64,000 nucleotides of DNA. It comes from Paraburkholderia sp. PREW-6R. Lineage in GTDB: Bacteria; Pseudomonadota; Gammaproteobacteria; Burkholderiales; Burkholderiaceae. Under the pieces are notes generated by a model. That model had not been told where the DNA came from. It did no database searches and was given only the letters and a program-made list of their open reading frames with translations. The position numbers and the translations under genes are program-made. The stretch is from positions 806,001 to 870,000 of the forward strand of contig NZ_CP155073.1 in assembly GCF_039621805.1 (NCBI RefSeq). Direction: 5' to 3'. Position 1 is the stretch's first letter. Every line of letters starts with the position of its first letter. This document shows, in pieces, positions 40,319 to 49,437 of the stretch.

Positions 40319-40827
40319 GGCGATGCTCCTCAAATGGTTCGCTGCCAATGCCGCGGACTTGCGACGCACATGCGCGCACTTACTGCTGCTCACGCTTGCA
40401 GGACGCAAATCGCGGACGCAAAGAGGCCTCCGTTCTTCTGAGAAGAACTAAATGTCCGGCACGGAAGAAGCGAGTCCTCAAGCGCCTTTACGGAGCAAAT
40501 CGGCCGCTAGATGCAAACCTCACAAAACATTTCTGTGTGCGTTTGCAGCATGCGGGAGTTGCGCCTGTGTCGGGTCGGTCGTCGTTCCGGTCGCGTTCCG
40601 GTCGCCTTCCGGTCGCGTTCCGGTCGTTATGACCACCATGCGTCATGACGCGGGCCGTTCCGGCATGCGTAGCCCGTTTCGCGGAGGCCGGGCGGCGTTC
40701 CTCTGTACAATTGGCCGATTGACACCGGGCGCCGCCAGCTGCGCGCACGGCCGATGCTCGCGCGGCCCGAAGCCGCCTGCGCCGCTTCCTTTGAACATCG
40801 AATCGATTCGACTCACTCCACGAATTC
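40319..40827. other. Intergenic region between ferritin-like gene and map
   Basis: 509 bases without a convincing gene. It contains the 11-bp tandem repeat at 40585-40628. A TACAAT near 40704 may be a -10 for map, without a good -35. Confidence 0.4.
40585..40628 (+). repeat. Four-unit 11-bp tandem repeat upstream of map
   Basis: The unit TTCCGGTCGCG appears four times in a row, with one change in the second copy and two in the last. It lies about 200 bases before the map start. Confidence 0.85.
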
Positions 40828-41613
40828 ATGGCCATTACCTACAAGACTCCCGAGGACATCGCCAGGCTGCGCATTTCCGGTCGCCTCGCGGCCGACGTAC
40901 TGGCGATGATCGGCGAACACGTCAAGGCCGGCGTGTCCACCGAAGAGCTGGACGCGCTGTGTCACGACTACATCGTCAATACGCAGAAAGCGGTCCCGGC
41001 GAATGTCGGCTATCTGGGTTTTCCAAAGACGGTCTGCACGTCGGTCAACCAGGTCGTCTGCCACGGCATCCCGAATCGTGCAGAGGTGCTGAAAGACGGC
41101 GACATCATCAACATCGACGTCGCGATCATCAAGGACGGCTATTTCGGAGACACGAGCCGCATGTATTGCGTGGGCCAGCCGAGCACGGTGGCGCGCCAGC
41201 TGATCGACACCACGTATGAGGCGATGCTCGCGGGCATTCGCGAGGTCAAACCCGGCGCGACGCTCGGCGACGTGGGTTATGCGATCCAGAAGATCGCCCA
41301 GCGCGAGGGCTTTTCGATCGTGCGCGACTATTGCGGGCATGGCATCGGCAAGGTCTACCACGAAGATCCGCAGGTGTTGCACTATGGCCAGCCGGGGCAG
41401 GGGCTGCGTCTTAAGCCGGGCATGGTCTTCACGATCGAGCCCATGATCAACGCCGGGCGCGCGGGCACCACCGTGATGCGCGACGGCTGGACCGTGGTCA
41501 CCAAAGATCGTTCGCTGTCGGCGCAATGGGAGCACATGATCGCCGTGACCGAAGACGGCTATGAACTGCTGACCCCGTGGCCGGACGGCACGGGCCACTA
41601 CGAAGTCCCCTGA
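40828..41613 (+). CDS. map: Methionine aminopeptidase, type I
   Basis: 261 residues. It removes the initiator methionine from nascent proteins. The five metal ligands are recognisable: two Asp in NIDVAIIKDGYFGDTSRMY, His in CGHGIGKVYHEDP, Glu in FTIEPMINAG and Glu in AQWEHMIAVTEDG. There is no N-terminal zinc-finger extension, as expected for type Ia. The ATG at 40828 begins MAITYKTPEDIARLRISGRLAA. Confidence 0.96.
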   Translation: MAITYKTPEDIARLRISGRLAADVLAMIGEHVKAGVSTEELDALCHDYIVNTQKAVPANVGYLGFPKTVCTSVNQVVCHGIPNRAEVLKDGDIINIDVAIIKDGYFGDTSRMYCVGQPSTVARQLIDTTYEAMLAGIREVKPGATLGDVGYAIQKIAQREGFSIVRDYCGHGIGKVYHEDPQVLHYGQPGQGLRLKPGMVFTIEPMINAGRAGTTVMRDGWTVVTKDRSLSAQWEHMIAVTEDGYELLTPWPDGTGHYEVP

Positions 41614-41793
41614 AGCACGCGCGTTGAGCGGCCGCGCGGGTGGGCGGCTGCCGGGCGCGTGAAATGCTGGAGAGTTCTGTGTGTGTCTCGTGCTTGGAAC
41701 TCGCGTGTGAGCATGGCTTCGGCAAGAATGATTTGACTCTCACGCCCGTTCGGTTAAAGCTACGCCTTAGTGTTTCAAGGGGTTTTCGTCTGC

Positions 41794-42327
41794 ATGAGTC
41801 CGTCATTGACCGTTCGCCGCATCGCCGCTGATCAAGGCGCCGTTTTTCGCGAACTCCGCACAGCGTCGCTGCGAGAGGCACCTTATGCCTTCGGCGCGAC
41901 GCTCGAAGACGCGTTGTCGGCGGATGCCGCCAGTTTTGATGCCACCGCTGCCGCGCACGCGGTGTCGTTGGACGCCACCACGTTCATCCTTTACACCGAA
42001 GGCCATCCTGCCGGACTGATCGAAGCGCATTTCGACGACAGCGACGCGCGCCGTGCATTCGTCGGCGAACTGTGGGTCGCGCCGGCCGTGCGTCATCTGC
42101 GCGGCGGAGAGTTGCTGGTCGACACGGCGTCCGGTTGGCTCGCGGGCGAAGGCGCGATGGAAATCTACGCATGGGTCGCCGACGCGAACCGCAACGCCAT
42201 GCGTTTTTACGAAGCGCTCGGCTTCGGTCCGACCGGCGAGCATCGCCGGGTCGCGCGCGCACCCGAGCAGGCTGAAAGTCTGCTGGTGCGCCACGTGCCC
42301 ACTACGTCCCAGGTATTCCAGCAGTGA
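41794..42327 (+). CDS. GNAT-family N-acetyltransferase
   Basis: 177 residues from ATG 41794; AGGGG lies upstream, and GTG 41770 is an alternative. It has the GNAT order: N-terminal strand/helix (LTVRRIAADQGAVFRELRTASLREAPYAFG), central strands with VGELWVAPAVRHLRGGELLVDTA (acetyl-CoA pyrophosphate loop, here RHLRGGE rather than the classical RGxGxG/A), and AWVADANRNAMRFYEALGF. The acceptor substrate is unknown. Confidence 0.88.
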   Translation: MSPSLTVRRIAADQGAVFRELRTASLREAPYAFGATLEDALSADAASFDATAAAHAVSLDATTFILYTEGHPAGLIEAHFDDSDARRAFVGELWVAPAVRHLRGGELLVDTASGWLAGEGAMEIYAWVADANRNAMRFYEALGFGPTGEHRRVARAPEQAESLLVRHVPTTSQVFQQ

Positions 42328-42522
42328 CTCCGCGAGCGGCGCGACGGTCTGCCGCTCGAATCCCATCCGCGTCTGCACAGCGTTCGTGGCCAATACAGGG
42401 TCAGCGCGCGGTCCCGATCGCGCTCTTGCGTTCCGCGCGCTCGTGATGGCCCGTTTCCCGGCAAAAAAACTGGCCGCGCGCGTCGACGCCTGTAAAATAC
42501 GCAAAATTTTTTGCCGAACGTT

Positions 42523-43365
42523 ATGTCGCCCAAGAAATCGCCCTTTTTCGAACTCCGCAGCGGCTCTGTCGACACGCTTCTATTCGTGGTCAAGACAACC
42601 GACCTCGAAGCCATGCGAGCCGAGTTGACCCGGCGCTTCGAGGCGACCCCTGAATTTTTCGCGAACGACGTCGTCGCGATCGACGTGCGCCGACTCGCCG
42701 GGAGCGAAAGCGTGCCGCTCGCCGACATCGCGCAACTGCTCGACAGCGTGCGCATGCGTCCGGTCGGCGTAGTGGCGAATGCAGAGCAGTCGTGGGCGGC
42801 CGAGTCCGCGTTGCCGCTGCTCGAAGCGCGCGACCGTCGCGGCGCCGCACCCAGACCCGCGGACGAAGACAGCGCAAGCGCCGCGTCGCCGGCTGTCACG
42901 GCGGCCACGGCCACGCCGCCTGCCGATCTCTTCGAGGCCGCCGGGTTCGCGCCCGAAAACGGCACGCCGGCCAGCGCGGCGGCGGTCGAACCCGCGCCTG
43001 CCGCCGAGCCCGTGAAGCTCGCAACGTCGTCGCAAACCATGGTGGTCGACAAGCCGTTGCGCTCCGGCCAGCGTATCTACGCAAAGGGCGATCTCGTCGT
43101 GCTGGGGCTCGTGAGCTACGGCGCCGAAGTGATCGCGGAAGGCAACATCCATATTTACGCGCCGCTGCGCGGCCGGGCATTGGCCGGCGTGCAGGGCAAC
43201 CACGACGCGCGCATTTTCTGCACGTGTCTCGAGCCGGAACTGATCTCGATCGCGGGCATTTACCGTACGACCGAAAACCCGCTGCCGTCCGACGTGCTCG
43301 GCAAGCCGGTGCAGATCTGGCTCGAAGAAGAAAAGCTGATGATTGAACCGCTGCGGCTCACGTGA
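42523..43365 (+). CDS. minC: Septum site-determining protein MinC
   Basis: 280 residues from ATG 42523; the in-frame TTG at 42511 is less likely. The N-terminal FtsZ-antagonist domain (about 1-105, [23 protein letters not shown]) and C-terminal beta-helix MinD-binding domain (about 170-280, with [38 protein letters not shown]) are joined by an Ala/Pro-rich linker longer than in E. coli MinC. It prevents Z-ring assembly away from mid-cell. First gene of minCDE. Confidence 0.95.
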   Translation: MSPKKSPFFELRSGSVDTLLFVVKTTDLEAMRAELTRRFEATPEFFANDVVAIDVRRLAGSESVPLADIAQLLDSVRMRPVGVVANAEQSWAAESALPLLEARDRRGAAPRPADEDSASAASPAVTAATATPPADLFEAAGFAPENGTPASAAAVEPAPAAEPVKLATSSQTMVVDKPLRSGQRIYAKGDLVVLGLVSYGAEVIAEGNIHIYAPLRGRALAGVQGNHDARIFCTCLEPELISIAGIYRTTENPLPSDVLGKPVQIWLEEEKLMIEPLRLT

Positions 43366-43470
43366 CCGGCGTGAAGCGCGCGTGGCGCCGACCACTGGCG
43401 GCGCGCCGCGTTTTCACTGCAGATCGGGCTGCACAAAATTGACGAATTTGACGAACACAAGGTAAGGGTA

Positions 43471-44286
43471 ATGGCAAAAATCATTGTGGTGACTTCGGGC
43501 AAGGGTGGCGTGGGCAAGACGACCACGAGCGCGAGTTTTGCATCGGCCCTCGCGTTACGGGGCCACAAAACCGCCGTGATCGACTTCGACGTCGGCCTGC
43601 GTAACCTCGACCTCATCATGGGTTGTGAGCGCCGGGTGGTGTACGACCTGATCAACGTGATCCAGGGCGAAGCCAACCTGAACCAGGCGCTGATCAAGGA
43701 CAAGAAGTGCGAGAACCTGTTCATCCTGCCGGCCTCGCAAACGCGTGACAAAGACGCGCTGACCATGGAAGGCGTCGAGAAGGTCATCAACGACCTGATC
43801 GCGATGGACTTCGAATACATCGTTTGCGATTCGCCGGCCGGTATCGAATCGGGCGCGCTGCTCGCCATGCATTTCGCCGACGAAGCACTGATCGTCACGA
43901 ACCCGGAAGTGTCGTCGGTGCGCGACTCGGACCGGATCCTCGGCATTCTGTCGTCCAAGACGAAGCGTGCGATCGAGAGCAAGGAGCCGATCAAGGAGCA
44001 CCTGCTGATCACGCGCTACAACCCGAAGCGTGTGAGCGAAGGCGAGATGCTGTCGCTGACCGACATCCAGGAAATCCTGCGCATCGATCTGATCGGCGTG
44101 ATTCCCGAGTCGGAAGCGGTATTGCATGCGTCGAACCAGGGCCTGCCGGCCGTGCATCTCGACGGCACCGACGTGGCCGAAGCCTACAAGGATGTCGTGT
44201 CGCGTTTCCTCGGCGAGCAGAAGTCGCTTCGCTTTACCGATTACCAGAAGCCCGGGCTGCTGCAGCGCCTCTTCGGCACCAAGTAA
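43471..44286 (+). CDS. minD: Septum site-determining ATPase MinD
   Basis: 271 residues. It has a deviant Walker A with signature lysine ([10 protein letters not shown], about 9-18), a switch segment CDSPAGIE and the C-terminal membrane-targeting amphipathic tail ending [12 protein letters not shown]-bound dimers bind the membrane, recruit MinC and are released by MinE. It lies 105 bases after minC and 14 before minE. Confidence 0.97.
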   Translation: MAKIIVVTSGKGGVGKTTTSASFASALALRGHKTAVIDFDVGLRNLDLIMGCERRVVYDLINVIQGEANLNQALIKDKKCENLFILPASQTRDKDALTMEGVEKVINDLIAMDFEYIVCDSPAGIESGALLAMHFADEALIVTNPEVSSVRDSDRILGILSSKTKRAIESKEPIKEHLLITRYNPKRVSEGEMLSLTDIQEILRIDLIGVIPESEAVLHASNQGLPAVHLDGTDVAEAYKDVVSRFLGEQKSLRFTDYQKPGLLQRLFGTK

Positions 44287-44300
44287 GGGGAGCGCACGTC

Positions 44301-44555
44301 ATGTCGATTCTTTCGTTTTTGCTGGGCGAGAAGAAGAAATCCGCGTCGGTGGCGAAGGAACGTTTGCAGCTGATCATCGCGCACGAGCGCGCCGGCGGCC
44401 ACGCGCCCGCCGATTATCTGCCTGCGTTGCAACGTGAACTGGTGGCCGTGATTTCGAAGTACGTGAAGATTTCCGATGACGATATCCGCGTGAGTCTCGA
44501 ACGCCAGGACGACCTCGAAGTGCTCGAGGTCAAGATCGAGATACCGCAAGCCTGA
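44301..44555 (+). CDS. minE: Cell division topological specificity factor MinE
   Basis: 84 residues. The N-terminal amphipathic membrane/MinD-contact segment ([29 protein letters not shown]) is followed by a dimerisation domain ([32 protein letters not shown]). It stimulates MinD ATPase and drives pole-to-pole oscillation. Preceded by AAGGGGAG and followed by a strong terminator. Confidence 0.96.
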   Translation: MSILSFLLGEKKKSASVAKERLQLIIAHERAGGHAPADYLPALQRELVAVISKYVKISDDDIRVSLERQDDLEVLEVKIEIPQA

Positions 44556-44607
44556 TCTACGGCGAGTCGTCGCGTCAGTTGGCCCGATGATGCCCGCCTG
44601 ATTGTTC

Positions 44608-44656
44608 GCGGCTCCGAGCCGTCCCGTTCGAGGGCGAGTCGGAGCCGCGCACGTTT
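44608..44656 (+). terminator. Terminator after minE
   Basis: GCGGCTCCGA (44608-44617) pairs with TCGGAGCCGC (44639-44648), followed by GCACGTTTT. Confidence 0.75.
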
Positions 44657-44836
44657 TCCATCGCCTGACCATCCTCTTCCTCGCGTTCGCCGGTGCACTT
44701 CTCCGTGCAGGGCGGCATGCCGAAATAATCCGTTGCACTTGCGCGTATGCCGTTACACGGCCGCGGTCAGCGGGTTTCGTCCCTCGAGCATTAAACGGGT
44801 AACGCCGCATGCGGTGTCCATCCAGAGAGGGAAAAA

Positions 44837-45148
44837 ATGAACAAGACTTTTCGTTTGCTGATTGCCCACGCCGTTCTGATCGCAGCGGGTGCTTCTGCGG
44901 TTGCGTCCGCTAGCGCGGCCGAAGTCGTGGTGATCGCGCCGTCGGCGCCGCCGCCGGTGCGCTACGAGGCAGTGCCCGCAGCGCGTGTCGGTTATGTGTG
45001 GGATCACGGTCACTGGCGTTGGGATCATGGCCGTTATGTATGGGTCGCGGGTCACTGGCAGGCCGAGCGGGTTGGCTATCACTGGGTGCCCGGTCACTGG
45101 GTCGCGCACGGCCCGAACTATCACTGGGTCGAAGGTCACTGGGCTTGA
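44837..45148 (+). CDS. Exported WXXGXW-repeat protein
   Basis: 103 residues: a signal peptide (to about residue 28), then four copies of a W/Y-rich unit around GHW (YVWDHGHW, YVWVAGHW, YHWVPGHW, YHWVEGHW). It belongs to the YXWGXW/BcpO-related repeat family found in proteobacterial envelopes, with no known reaction. A 36-residue lipoprotein gene begins 15 bases after its stop, probably in the same transcript. Confidence 0.88.
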   Translation: MNKTFRLLIAHAVLIAAGASAVASASAAEVVVIAPSAPPPVRYEAVPAARVGYVWDHGHWRWDHGRYVWVAGHWQAERVGYHWVPGHWVAHGPNYHWVEGHWA

Positions 45149-45163
45149 CGCCCTGGGTGCCTC

Positions 45164-45274
45164 ATGAAAAAGAATCTGTTTCTGATCGCCGTACTGGCGC
45201 TCGTGCTGACCGGATGCGTGGTCGTGCCCGGACGACCACTTTATCTGCGCGCACCGGCGGTCGTGGTCTATTGA
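45164..45274 (+). CDS. Very small lipoprotein (36 residues)
   Basis: ATG 45164 to TGA 45274. The protein begins MKKNLFLIAVLALVLTGC, an orthodox lipoprotein signal with Cys18, and the mature part is only 19 residues, rich in Val, Pro and Arg. It lies 15 bases downstream of the WXXGXW-repeat gene. The complete signal and tight spacing make it a credible gene that is easily missed; function unknown. The Shine-Dalgarno is weak, so translation may be coupled to the upstream gene. Confidence 0.72.
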   Translation: MKKNLFLIAVLALVLTGCVVVPGRPLYLRAPAVVVY

Positions 45275-45480
45275 CGACAAGGTCCGTGCGCCGTGCCATC
45301 AGCGAAACCGCGCTTGCCGAACCAGCGTGGGAGCGTGACGGACGGCGCGCGGATTGTTATAAGCACCTGCTGTGTAACGCATCGTATTATTGACAGGCCC
45401 GGCGATGTGCCGTGTCGGATTAGGCTTATTCGATACGTCGGCTAAAATAACGTGATGTTCGAACACATCACGGGTTATCA

Positions 45481-46485
45481 ATGAAGCGAGTCCTTATCGT
45501 CAAGGTCACGTCACTCGGCGATATCGTGCAGGCGCTTCCGGTCGTCGCCGATATCAAACGCGCTTTTCCGGGCGTCGAGGTGGACTGGGCTGCCGACGAG
45601 GCATTCGCCGAAGTCGCAACCTGGAGCCGCAGCGTGGACCGCGTGCTGTGCGCGCCGTTGCGCCGTTTCAAGAAAGCGCGCCGCTGGGCCGATTTCAAGG
45701 CGATCGCAGCTTCCATCGCGGAACTTCGCGCCTATCGCTACGATTTCATCATCGACATTCATGGCGTGTACAAGAGCGCGATCATCGCGTTTCTCGCACG
45801 CTCGTCGCGCCGCATTGGCTATCAGTCGCAGGATCTGGGCGAGCGCGGCGCCGCGTTTGCCTACACCGGCCGTTTCGGTCCGCGTCCGCAATGCAATGCA
45901 TGGCACGGCATGCGCATCAGCGCGGGCGAAGCGCTCGGCTACGAGGTGCAAGGGCCGGCTGTCTACAACCTGCGTTTGCCGGAGCCGGACAGCAAGCCGT
46001 TTGCCGACATGGCCGCGCCAGTCGCTGCGCTCTTTCACGCAACGTCTAAAGACGACAAGAAGTGGCCGGTGCCGCATTGGATCGCCGTCGGGCGCGAGCT
46101 GGCGCAGCGCGGTTTCCACGTCGTGCTGCCGTGGGGTTCCGAAGGCGAGCGCGCCGAAGCTGCGCAGATTGCGTCGCAGGTGCCTGGCGCGGCCGTGCTG
46201 CCGAGAATGAGCGTGACCGAAATCGCGCAGATGATCGACGCCTGTTCACTGGTGGTCGGCACGGATACCGGCTTTGTCCATCTTGCTCATGCGCTGCAAA
46301 AGCGCACGGTGATGATTTTCGTCGCCACGTCGCCGTCTCATTGCGGCATCGAGGCGCCGTTCCGTTCCGTATCCATCGGCGACGGTCAGTCCGTACCGCC
46401 CGTCAGCGCCGCGCTGGAAGCCATCGATTACGTCCACTCCGGCGAGTTGCAGCCGTTTGCGCTGACCCACGGTTCAGCCGCCTGA
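45481..46485 (+). CDS. waaC: Lipopolysaccharide heptosyltransferase I
   Basis: 334 residues. It is a GT9-family GT-B glycosyltransferase: N-terminal MKRVLIVKVTSLGDIVQALPVVADIKRAFP, an acceptor-side catalytic region near DWAADEAF, and the donor-binding HATSKDDKKWP and GTDTGFVHLAHALQKRTVMIFVATSP. It adds the first L-glycero-D-manno-heptose to Kdo2-lipid A. The ATG is at 45481, just after a TAAAAT-like -10. It stands alone, without the usual waa neighbours in this window. Confidence 0.93.
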   Translation: MKRVLIVKVTSLGDIVQALPVVADIKRAFPGVEVDWAADEAFAEVATWSRSVDRVLCAPLRRFKKARRWADFKAIAASIAELRAYRYDFIIDIHGVYKSAIIAFLARSSRRIGYQSQDLGERGAAFAYTGRFGPRPQCNAWHGMRISAGEALGYEVQGPAVYNLRLPEPDSKPFADMAAPVAALFHATSKDDKKWPVPHWIAVGRELAQRGFHVVLPWGSEGERAEAAQIASQVPGAAVLPRMSVTEIAQMIDACSLVVGTDTGFVHLAHALQKRTVMIFVATSPSHCGIEAPFRSVSIGDGQSVPPVSAALEAIDYVHSGELQPFALTHGSAA

Positions 46486-47046
46486 ACGTCTGAATCCGCT
46501 GCGCCGTGCGCAATCGTTTGCGCACAAGAAAAGAGGCGCGACGCCGCAGTGAGCCCGGTTAAGAGCGCTGCCACGTAACGCCTCCGAAAAACGCCCGCGT
46601 CGGGGAACTACGGGCGGAGAGGAATCGGTACGGCTGACATTCAGCGTAAAGCGTACGCGTGCTGCATTACACGCCTGTTAATTGTGTCGCTTTTGGTTGA
46701 GTGCCTTGCTGTCCAGATAGGCACTCGTGGGTGTCTTTCTGGTGTTGCGCAGCACTCCCGTTTGCGACGGGATTCGCATTCAATCAAGACCGGCAATCGG
46801 CTCGACGGGCCCTGTCGCCGCCGCCGGCGCGGCGCATACAACCAGTGACGGTGCCTAACGCAGTATAGGCGGTGTTTTGTCGCGCGATAGGCCGGCTATC
46901 TCGCGGAACGATGTCGTACGACGCGATCATGTAACACCTTCGTGATCTTCCCTTACAAATCGCAACGCTTGCGGGACGTGCCGTCGTGTTCAATCGAGTC
47001 ATTCGGGATTTCGGCTCGAATGATTCTGACTCGACGGAGAACAACC
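46486..47046. other. Intergenic region between waaC and a small lipoprotein gene
   Basis: 560 bases. Hairpins are visible at 46506-46525 (GTGCGCAA/TTGCGCAC, no T-run) and at about 46700-46728 (GAGTGCC/GGCACTC). I find no frame that looks coding on either strand. Confidence 0.4.
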
Positions 47047-47181
47047 ATGAAACGCGTAATTCTGAGCCTGATCGCAGGCACGCTACTGGCAACGGCGCTA
47101 GGCGGCTGCATCGTCGCGCCGGCACCCGGCTACTATGGCGGAGGCGGCTACTACCATCACGGCGGGTACTACTACCGCTGA
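47047..47181 (+). CDS. Small Gly/Tyr/His-rich lipoprotein (44 residues)
   Basis: ATG 47047 follows GACGGAGAACAACC. The signal ends ATALGGC, with Cys21 as lipidation site, and the mature 24 residues contain YYGGGGYYHHGGYYYR. Similar tiny Tyr/Gly-rich lipoproteins occur in Burkholderia relatives. The His/Tyr cluster could bind metal, but there is no direct evidence. The lipobox plus a good ribosome site make it a credible gene. Confidence 0.78.
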   Translation: MKRVILSLIAGTLLATALGGCIVAPAPGYYGGGGYYHHGGYYYR

Positions 47182-47249
47182 GGACCGTCGCGGGAGCGTG
47201 GCGCACTGGCATTCATGCGTCACACTCTCGCCTGGAACGACTGTGCGGC

Positions 47250-47429
47250 TCAGGCCAGCAGCATTTCAAAGGCGACCACCGCGGCAATAGCCGCGGCGTT
47301 CGCCGCCAGCGCTTCCACGACAATCCCTTTCCATGTCGCCGGACGAAAGCGCAGTGCCAGCAGCAGCGAACACAGCAGCGCCAGCGCGATGATCACGACG
47401 ATATCCGCGTTGTGAAGATGAAGGTTCAT
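47250..47429 (-). CDS. Small two-helix membrane protein (59 residues)
   Basis: ATG 47429 is preceded by GGGAGG six bases upstream on the minus strand; the stop is at 47250. The sequence has two hydrophobic segments: residues 10-26 (IVVIIALALLCSLLLAL) and about 38-59 (VEALAANAAAIAAVVAFEMLLA). They are joined by a short basic loop with RFRPATWKG. A small inner-membrane protein is the natural reading. No family is recognised. It is convergent with the 44-residue lipoprotein gene, and upstream lies the stop of the MFS gene. Confidence 0.72.
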   Translation of the reverse strand: MNLHLHNADIVVIIALALLCSLLLALRFRPATWKGIVVEALAANAAAIAAVVAFEMLLA

Positions 47430-47567
47430 CCAGTGCCTCCCGCTCGCCTAAGGGTGATTGGAATCGAGTATAGGCATGTCAAAAAGACGCGCAAGGCAGG
47501 GAATTTACTCAGGAATGCTCGTCAAACTCCCCGATTCAACAGAAAGGCTCTGGAAAGCAGCGGCGTT

Positions 47568-48875
47568 TCACATCAGACGGGTATCGCGCGTTTCCCGCAT
47601 GCACAGCACCCCGATCATGCTGACGGCCGCGGCAATCGACACGTACGCGCCGACATACGGCAGGCCGCCGCGTGCGGCGAGCACCTGAGCGATATACGGC
47701 GCGACCGACGCGCCCAGAATGCCGCCGACGTTATACGCCACGCCCGCGCCGGTATAGCGCACGTTAGTCGGGAACAACTCCGGCAGCAGCGCGCCCATTG
47801 GCGCGAAGGTCACGCCCATCAGGAAGAGTTCGATTACGAGGAACAGCAGCACTTGCGGGGTCTGTCCGCTGCCGAGGAGCGGCGCCATCGTGAAGCCGGA
47901 CAGGATCGCCGCGATGATCCCGACGATCAGCACCGGCTTGCGGCCGAAGCGGTCGCTGGCCCACGCCGACAGCGGCGTCGCCAGCGCCATGAACACGACG
48001 GCGATACACAGCAGACCGAGGAACGTCGGACGCGGGATATGCAGCACGGAAACGCCGTATGACAGCGAGAAGGTCGTCGCGTTGTAGAACAGCGTGTAGC
48101 AGACCACCATCGCGAGCGCGCCGAGCAGCGTGGGCAATCCGTGTTGTGAGAGCAGCGTGGCGATCGGCACCTTCACACGTTCCTGGCGTTCGATCGCCGC
48201 CTTGAACGCCGGCGTTTCGGCGATTTTCAGCCGCACGTACAAACCGAGCGCGACCAGCACCGAGCTGACGAGGAACGGCACGCGCCAGCCCCAGGTGCGG
48301 AACTGGTCTTCGCTCAGCGAGACGGCCAGCGCGAAGAACAGGCCGTTCGAGGCCAGAAAGCCGATCGACGGTCCAAGCTGCGGGAACATGCCGAACCAGC
48401 CGCGCTTGCCGGCGGGCGCGTTTTCGGTGGCGAGCAGCGCCGCGCCGCCCCATTCGCCGCCGAGCCCGATCCCCTGTCCGAAGCGCAGCACGCACAGGAG
48501 GATCGGCGCGAGGCTGCCGATCGAGTCATAGCCGGGTACGAAGCCGATCAGTGTGGTGGATAGGCCCATGACCAGCAGCGACGCGACCAGTGTCGATTTG
48601 CGGCCAATCCGGTCGCCGAAGTGGCCAAACAGAAATGAGCCGATCGGCCGCGCGATGAACGCGATGCCGAACGTGACGAATGCCGACAGCGCTTGCGCGG
48701 TCGCCGAGCCATGCGGGAAAAAAACCGGACCGATGACGAGCGCCGCGGCGGTCGCGTAGACATAAAAGTCGTAAAACTCGATCGCGGTGCCGATGAAGCT
48801 TGCGAAGATGATCCGCGCGCTGCTGTTTTGTCCGGCCGCGTTGGGCTGGGCCGCGGAAATCGGCGAAGTGGACAT
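47568..48875 (-). CDS. MFS transporter, metabolite:H+ symporter (MHS/ShiA-ProP-like) family
   Basis: 435 residues from ATG 48875, behind GGAGACC. Twelve helices are expected. Family markers include ASFIGTAIEFYDFYVYATAAALVIGPVFFP in helix 1 and the loop 2-3 motif GHFGDRIGRKSTLV, with RFGQGIGLGGEWGGAALLATENAP in helix 4. MHS members import compounds such as citrate, proline/betaine, shikimate, ketoglutarate or dicarboxylates; the substrate cannot be read here. No catabolic neighbours are present. Confidence 0.9.
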   Translation of the reverse strand: MSTSPISAAQPNAAGQNSSARIIFASFIGTAIEFYDFYVYATAAALVIGPVFFPHGSATAQALSAFVTFGIAFIARPIGSFLFGHFGDRIGRKSTLVASLLVMGLSTTLIGFVPGYDSIGSLAPILLCVLRFGQGIGLGGEWGGAALLATENAPAGKRGWFGMFPQLGPSIGFLASNGLFFALAVSLSEDQFRTWGWRVPFLVSSVLVALGLYVRLKIAETPAFKAAIERQERVKVPIATLLSQHGLPTLLGALAMVVCYTLFYNATTFSLSYGVSVLHIPRPTFLGLLCIAVVFMALATPLSAWASDRFGRKPVLIVGIIAAILSGFTMAPLLGSGQTPQVLLFLVIELFLMGVTFAPMGALLPELFPTNVRYTGAGVAYNVGGILGASVAPYIAQVLAARGGLPYVGAYVSIAAAVSMIGVLCMRETRDTRLM

Positions 48876-49437
48876 GCAGGGTCTCCAATATGTCGTGAAG
48901 CCGTCGGCGGCACGCGTCGGTTCTGTTCCGGCGCGCGCCTGACTGGCGCTTTGTTCGAGGTCGTGCGCGGGAGCGCGTGTCGTGGACGCGGGTGACGCCA
49001 CGCGTGGCGCAAGCAACGAAGCAACAGCTTACAACGGCAGCCGGGCGCAATCGCACGCGAAAACGGTCGTACCAGGGCAATAACCAGGCGGGCTGATTCG
49101 ATCAGCCGAGGGTGAAGCGCCCTTACTCAGGCCGGTCGGCATGACGCGTGCATTGGACCGATGCGACCACCGCGACAGCGGGTGTCGGCTCGCAGCCGTC
49201 AATCAAGCGTGCTTCGTGCTTCGTGCATCAGGCAGACACCACTCGCGGGTGGCGCGGCGGCATGTGCAATCGGGCTCGGGCCAGGCCGGCGGGTGAGCCG
49301 GCGGGGAGAGCCATGCCGGGAGGCTCCGGCGCAAGGAATCCGAAAATTATAGCGAGCGCGGCGTTGACGCGGCAAGACGCGTCGAGCCGCCGGGCCGCGA
49401 TACTCATTTGCAGCAGTTTGAGCCGCCGATCATTTGT
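48876..49437. other. Intergenic region between MFS gene and TonB-like gene
   Basis: About 560 bases, both flanking genes on the minus strand. No credible gene; I checked for common riboswitch cores (cobalamin, glycine, guanidine, TPP) by eye and did not find a convincing match. Confidence 0.35.

Noticed and set aside
41614..41793. Small gene between map and the acetyltransferase
   Set aside because: The only frame (from 41640) has no ribosome site or domain and overlaps the next gene's start region.
46506..46525. Hairpin after waaC as terminator
   Set aside because: A good stem, but no T-run on either strand, so it is noted only in the intergenic description.
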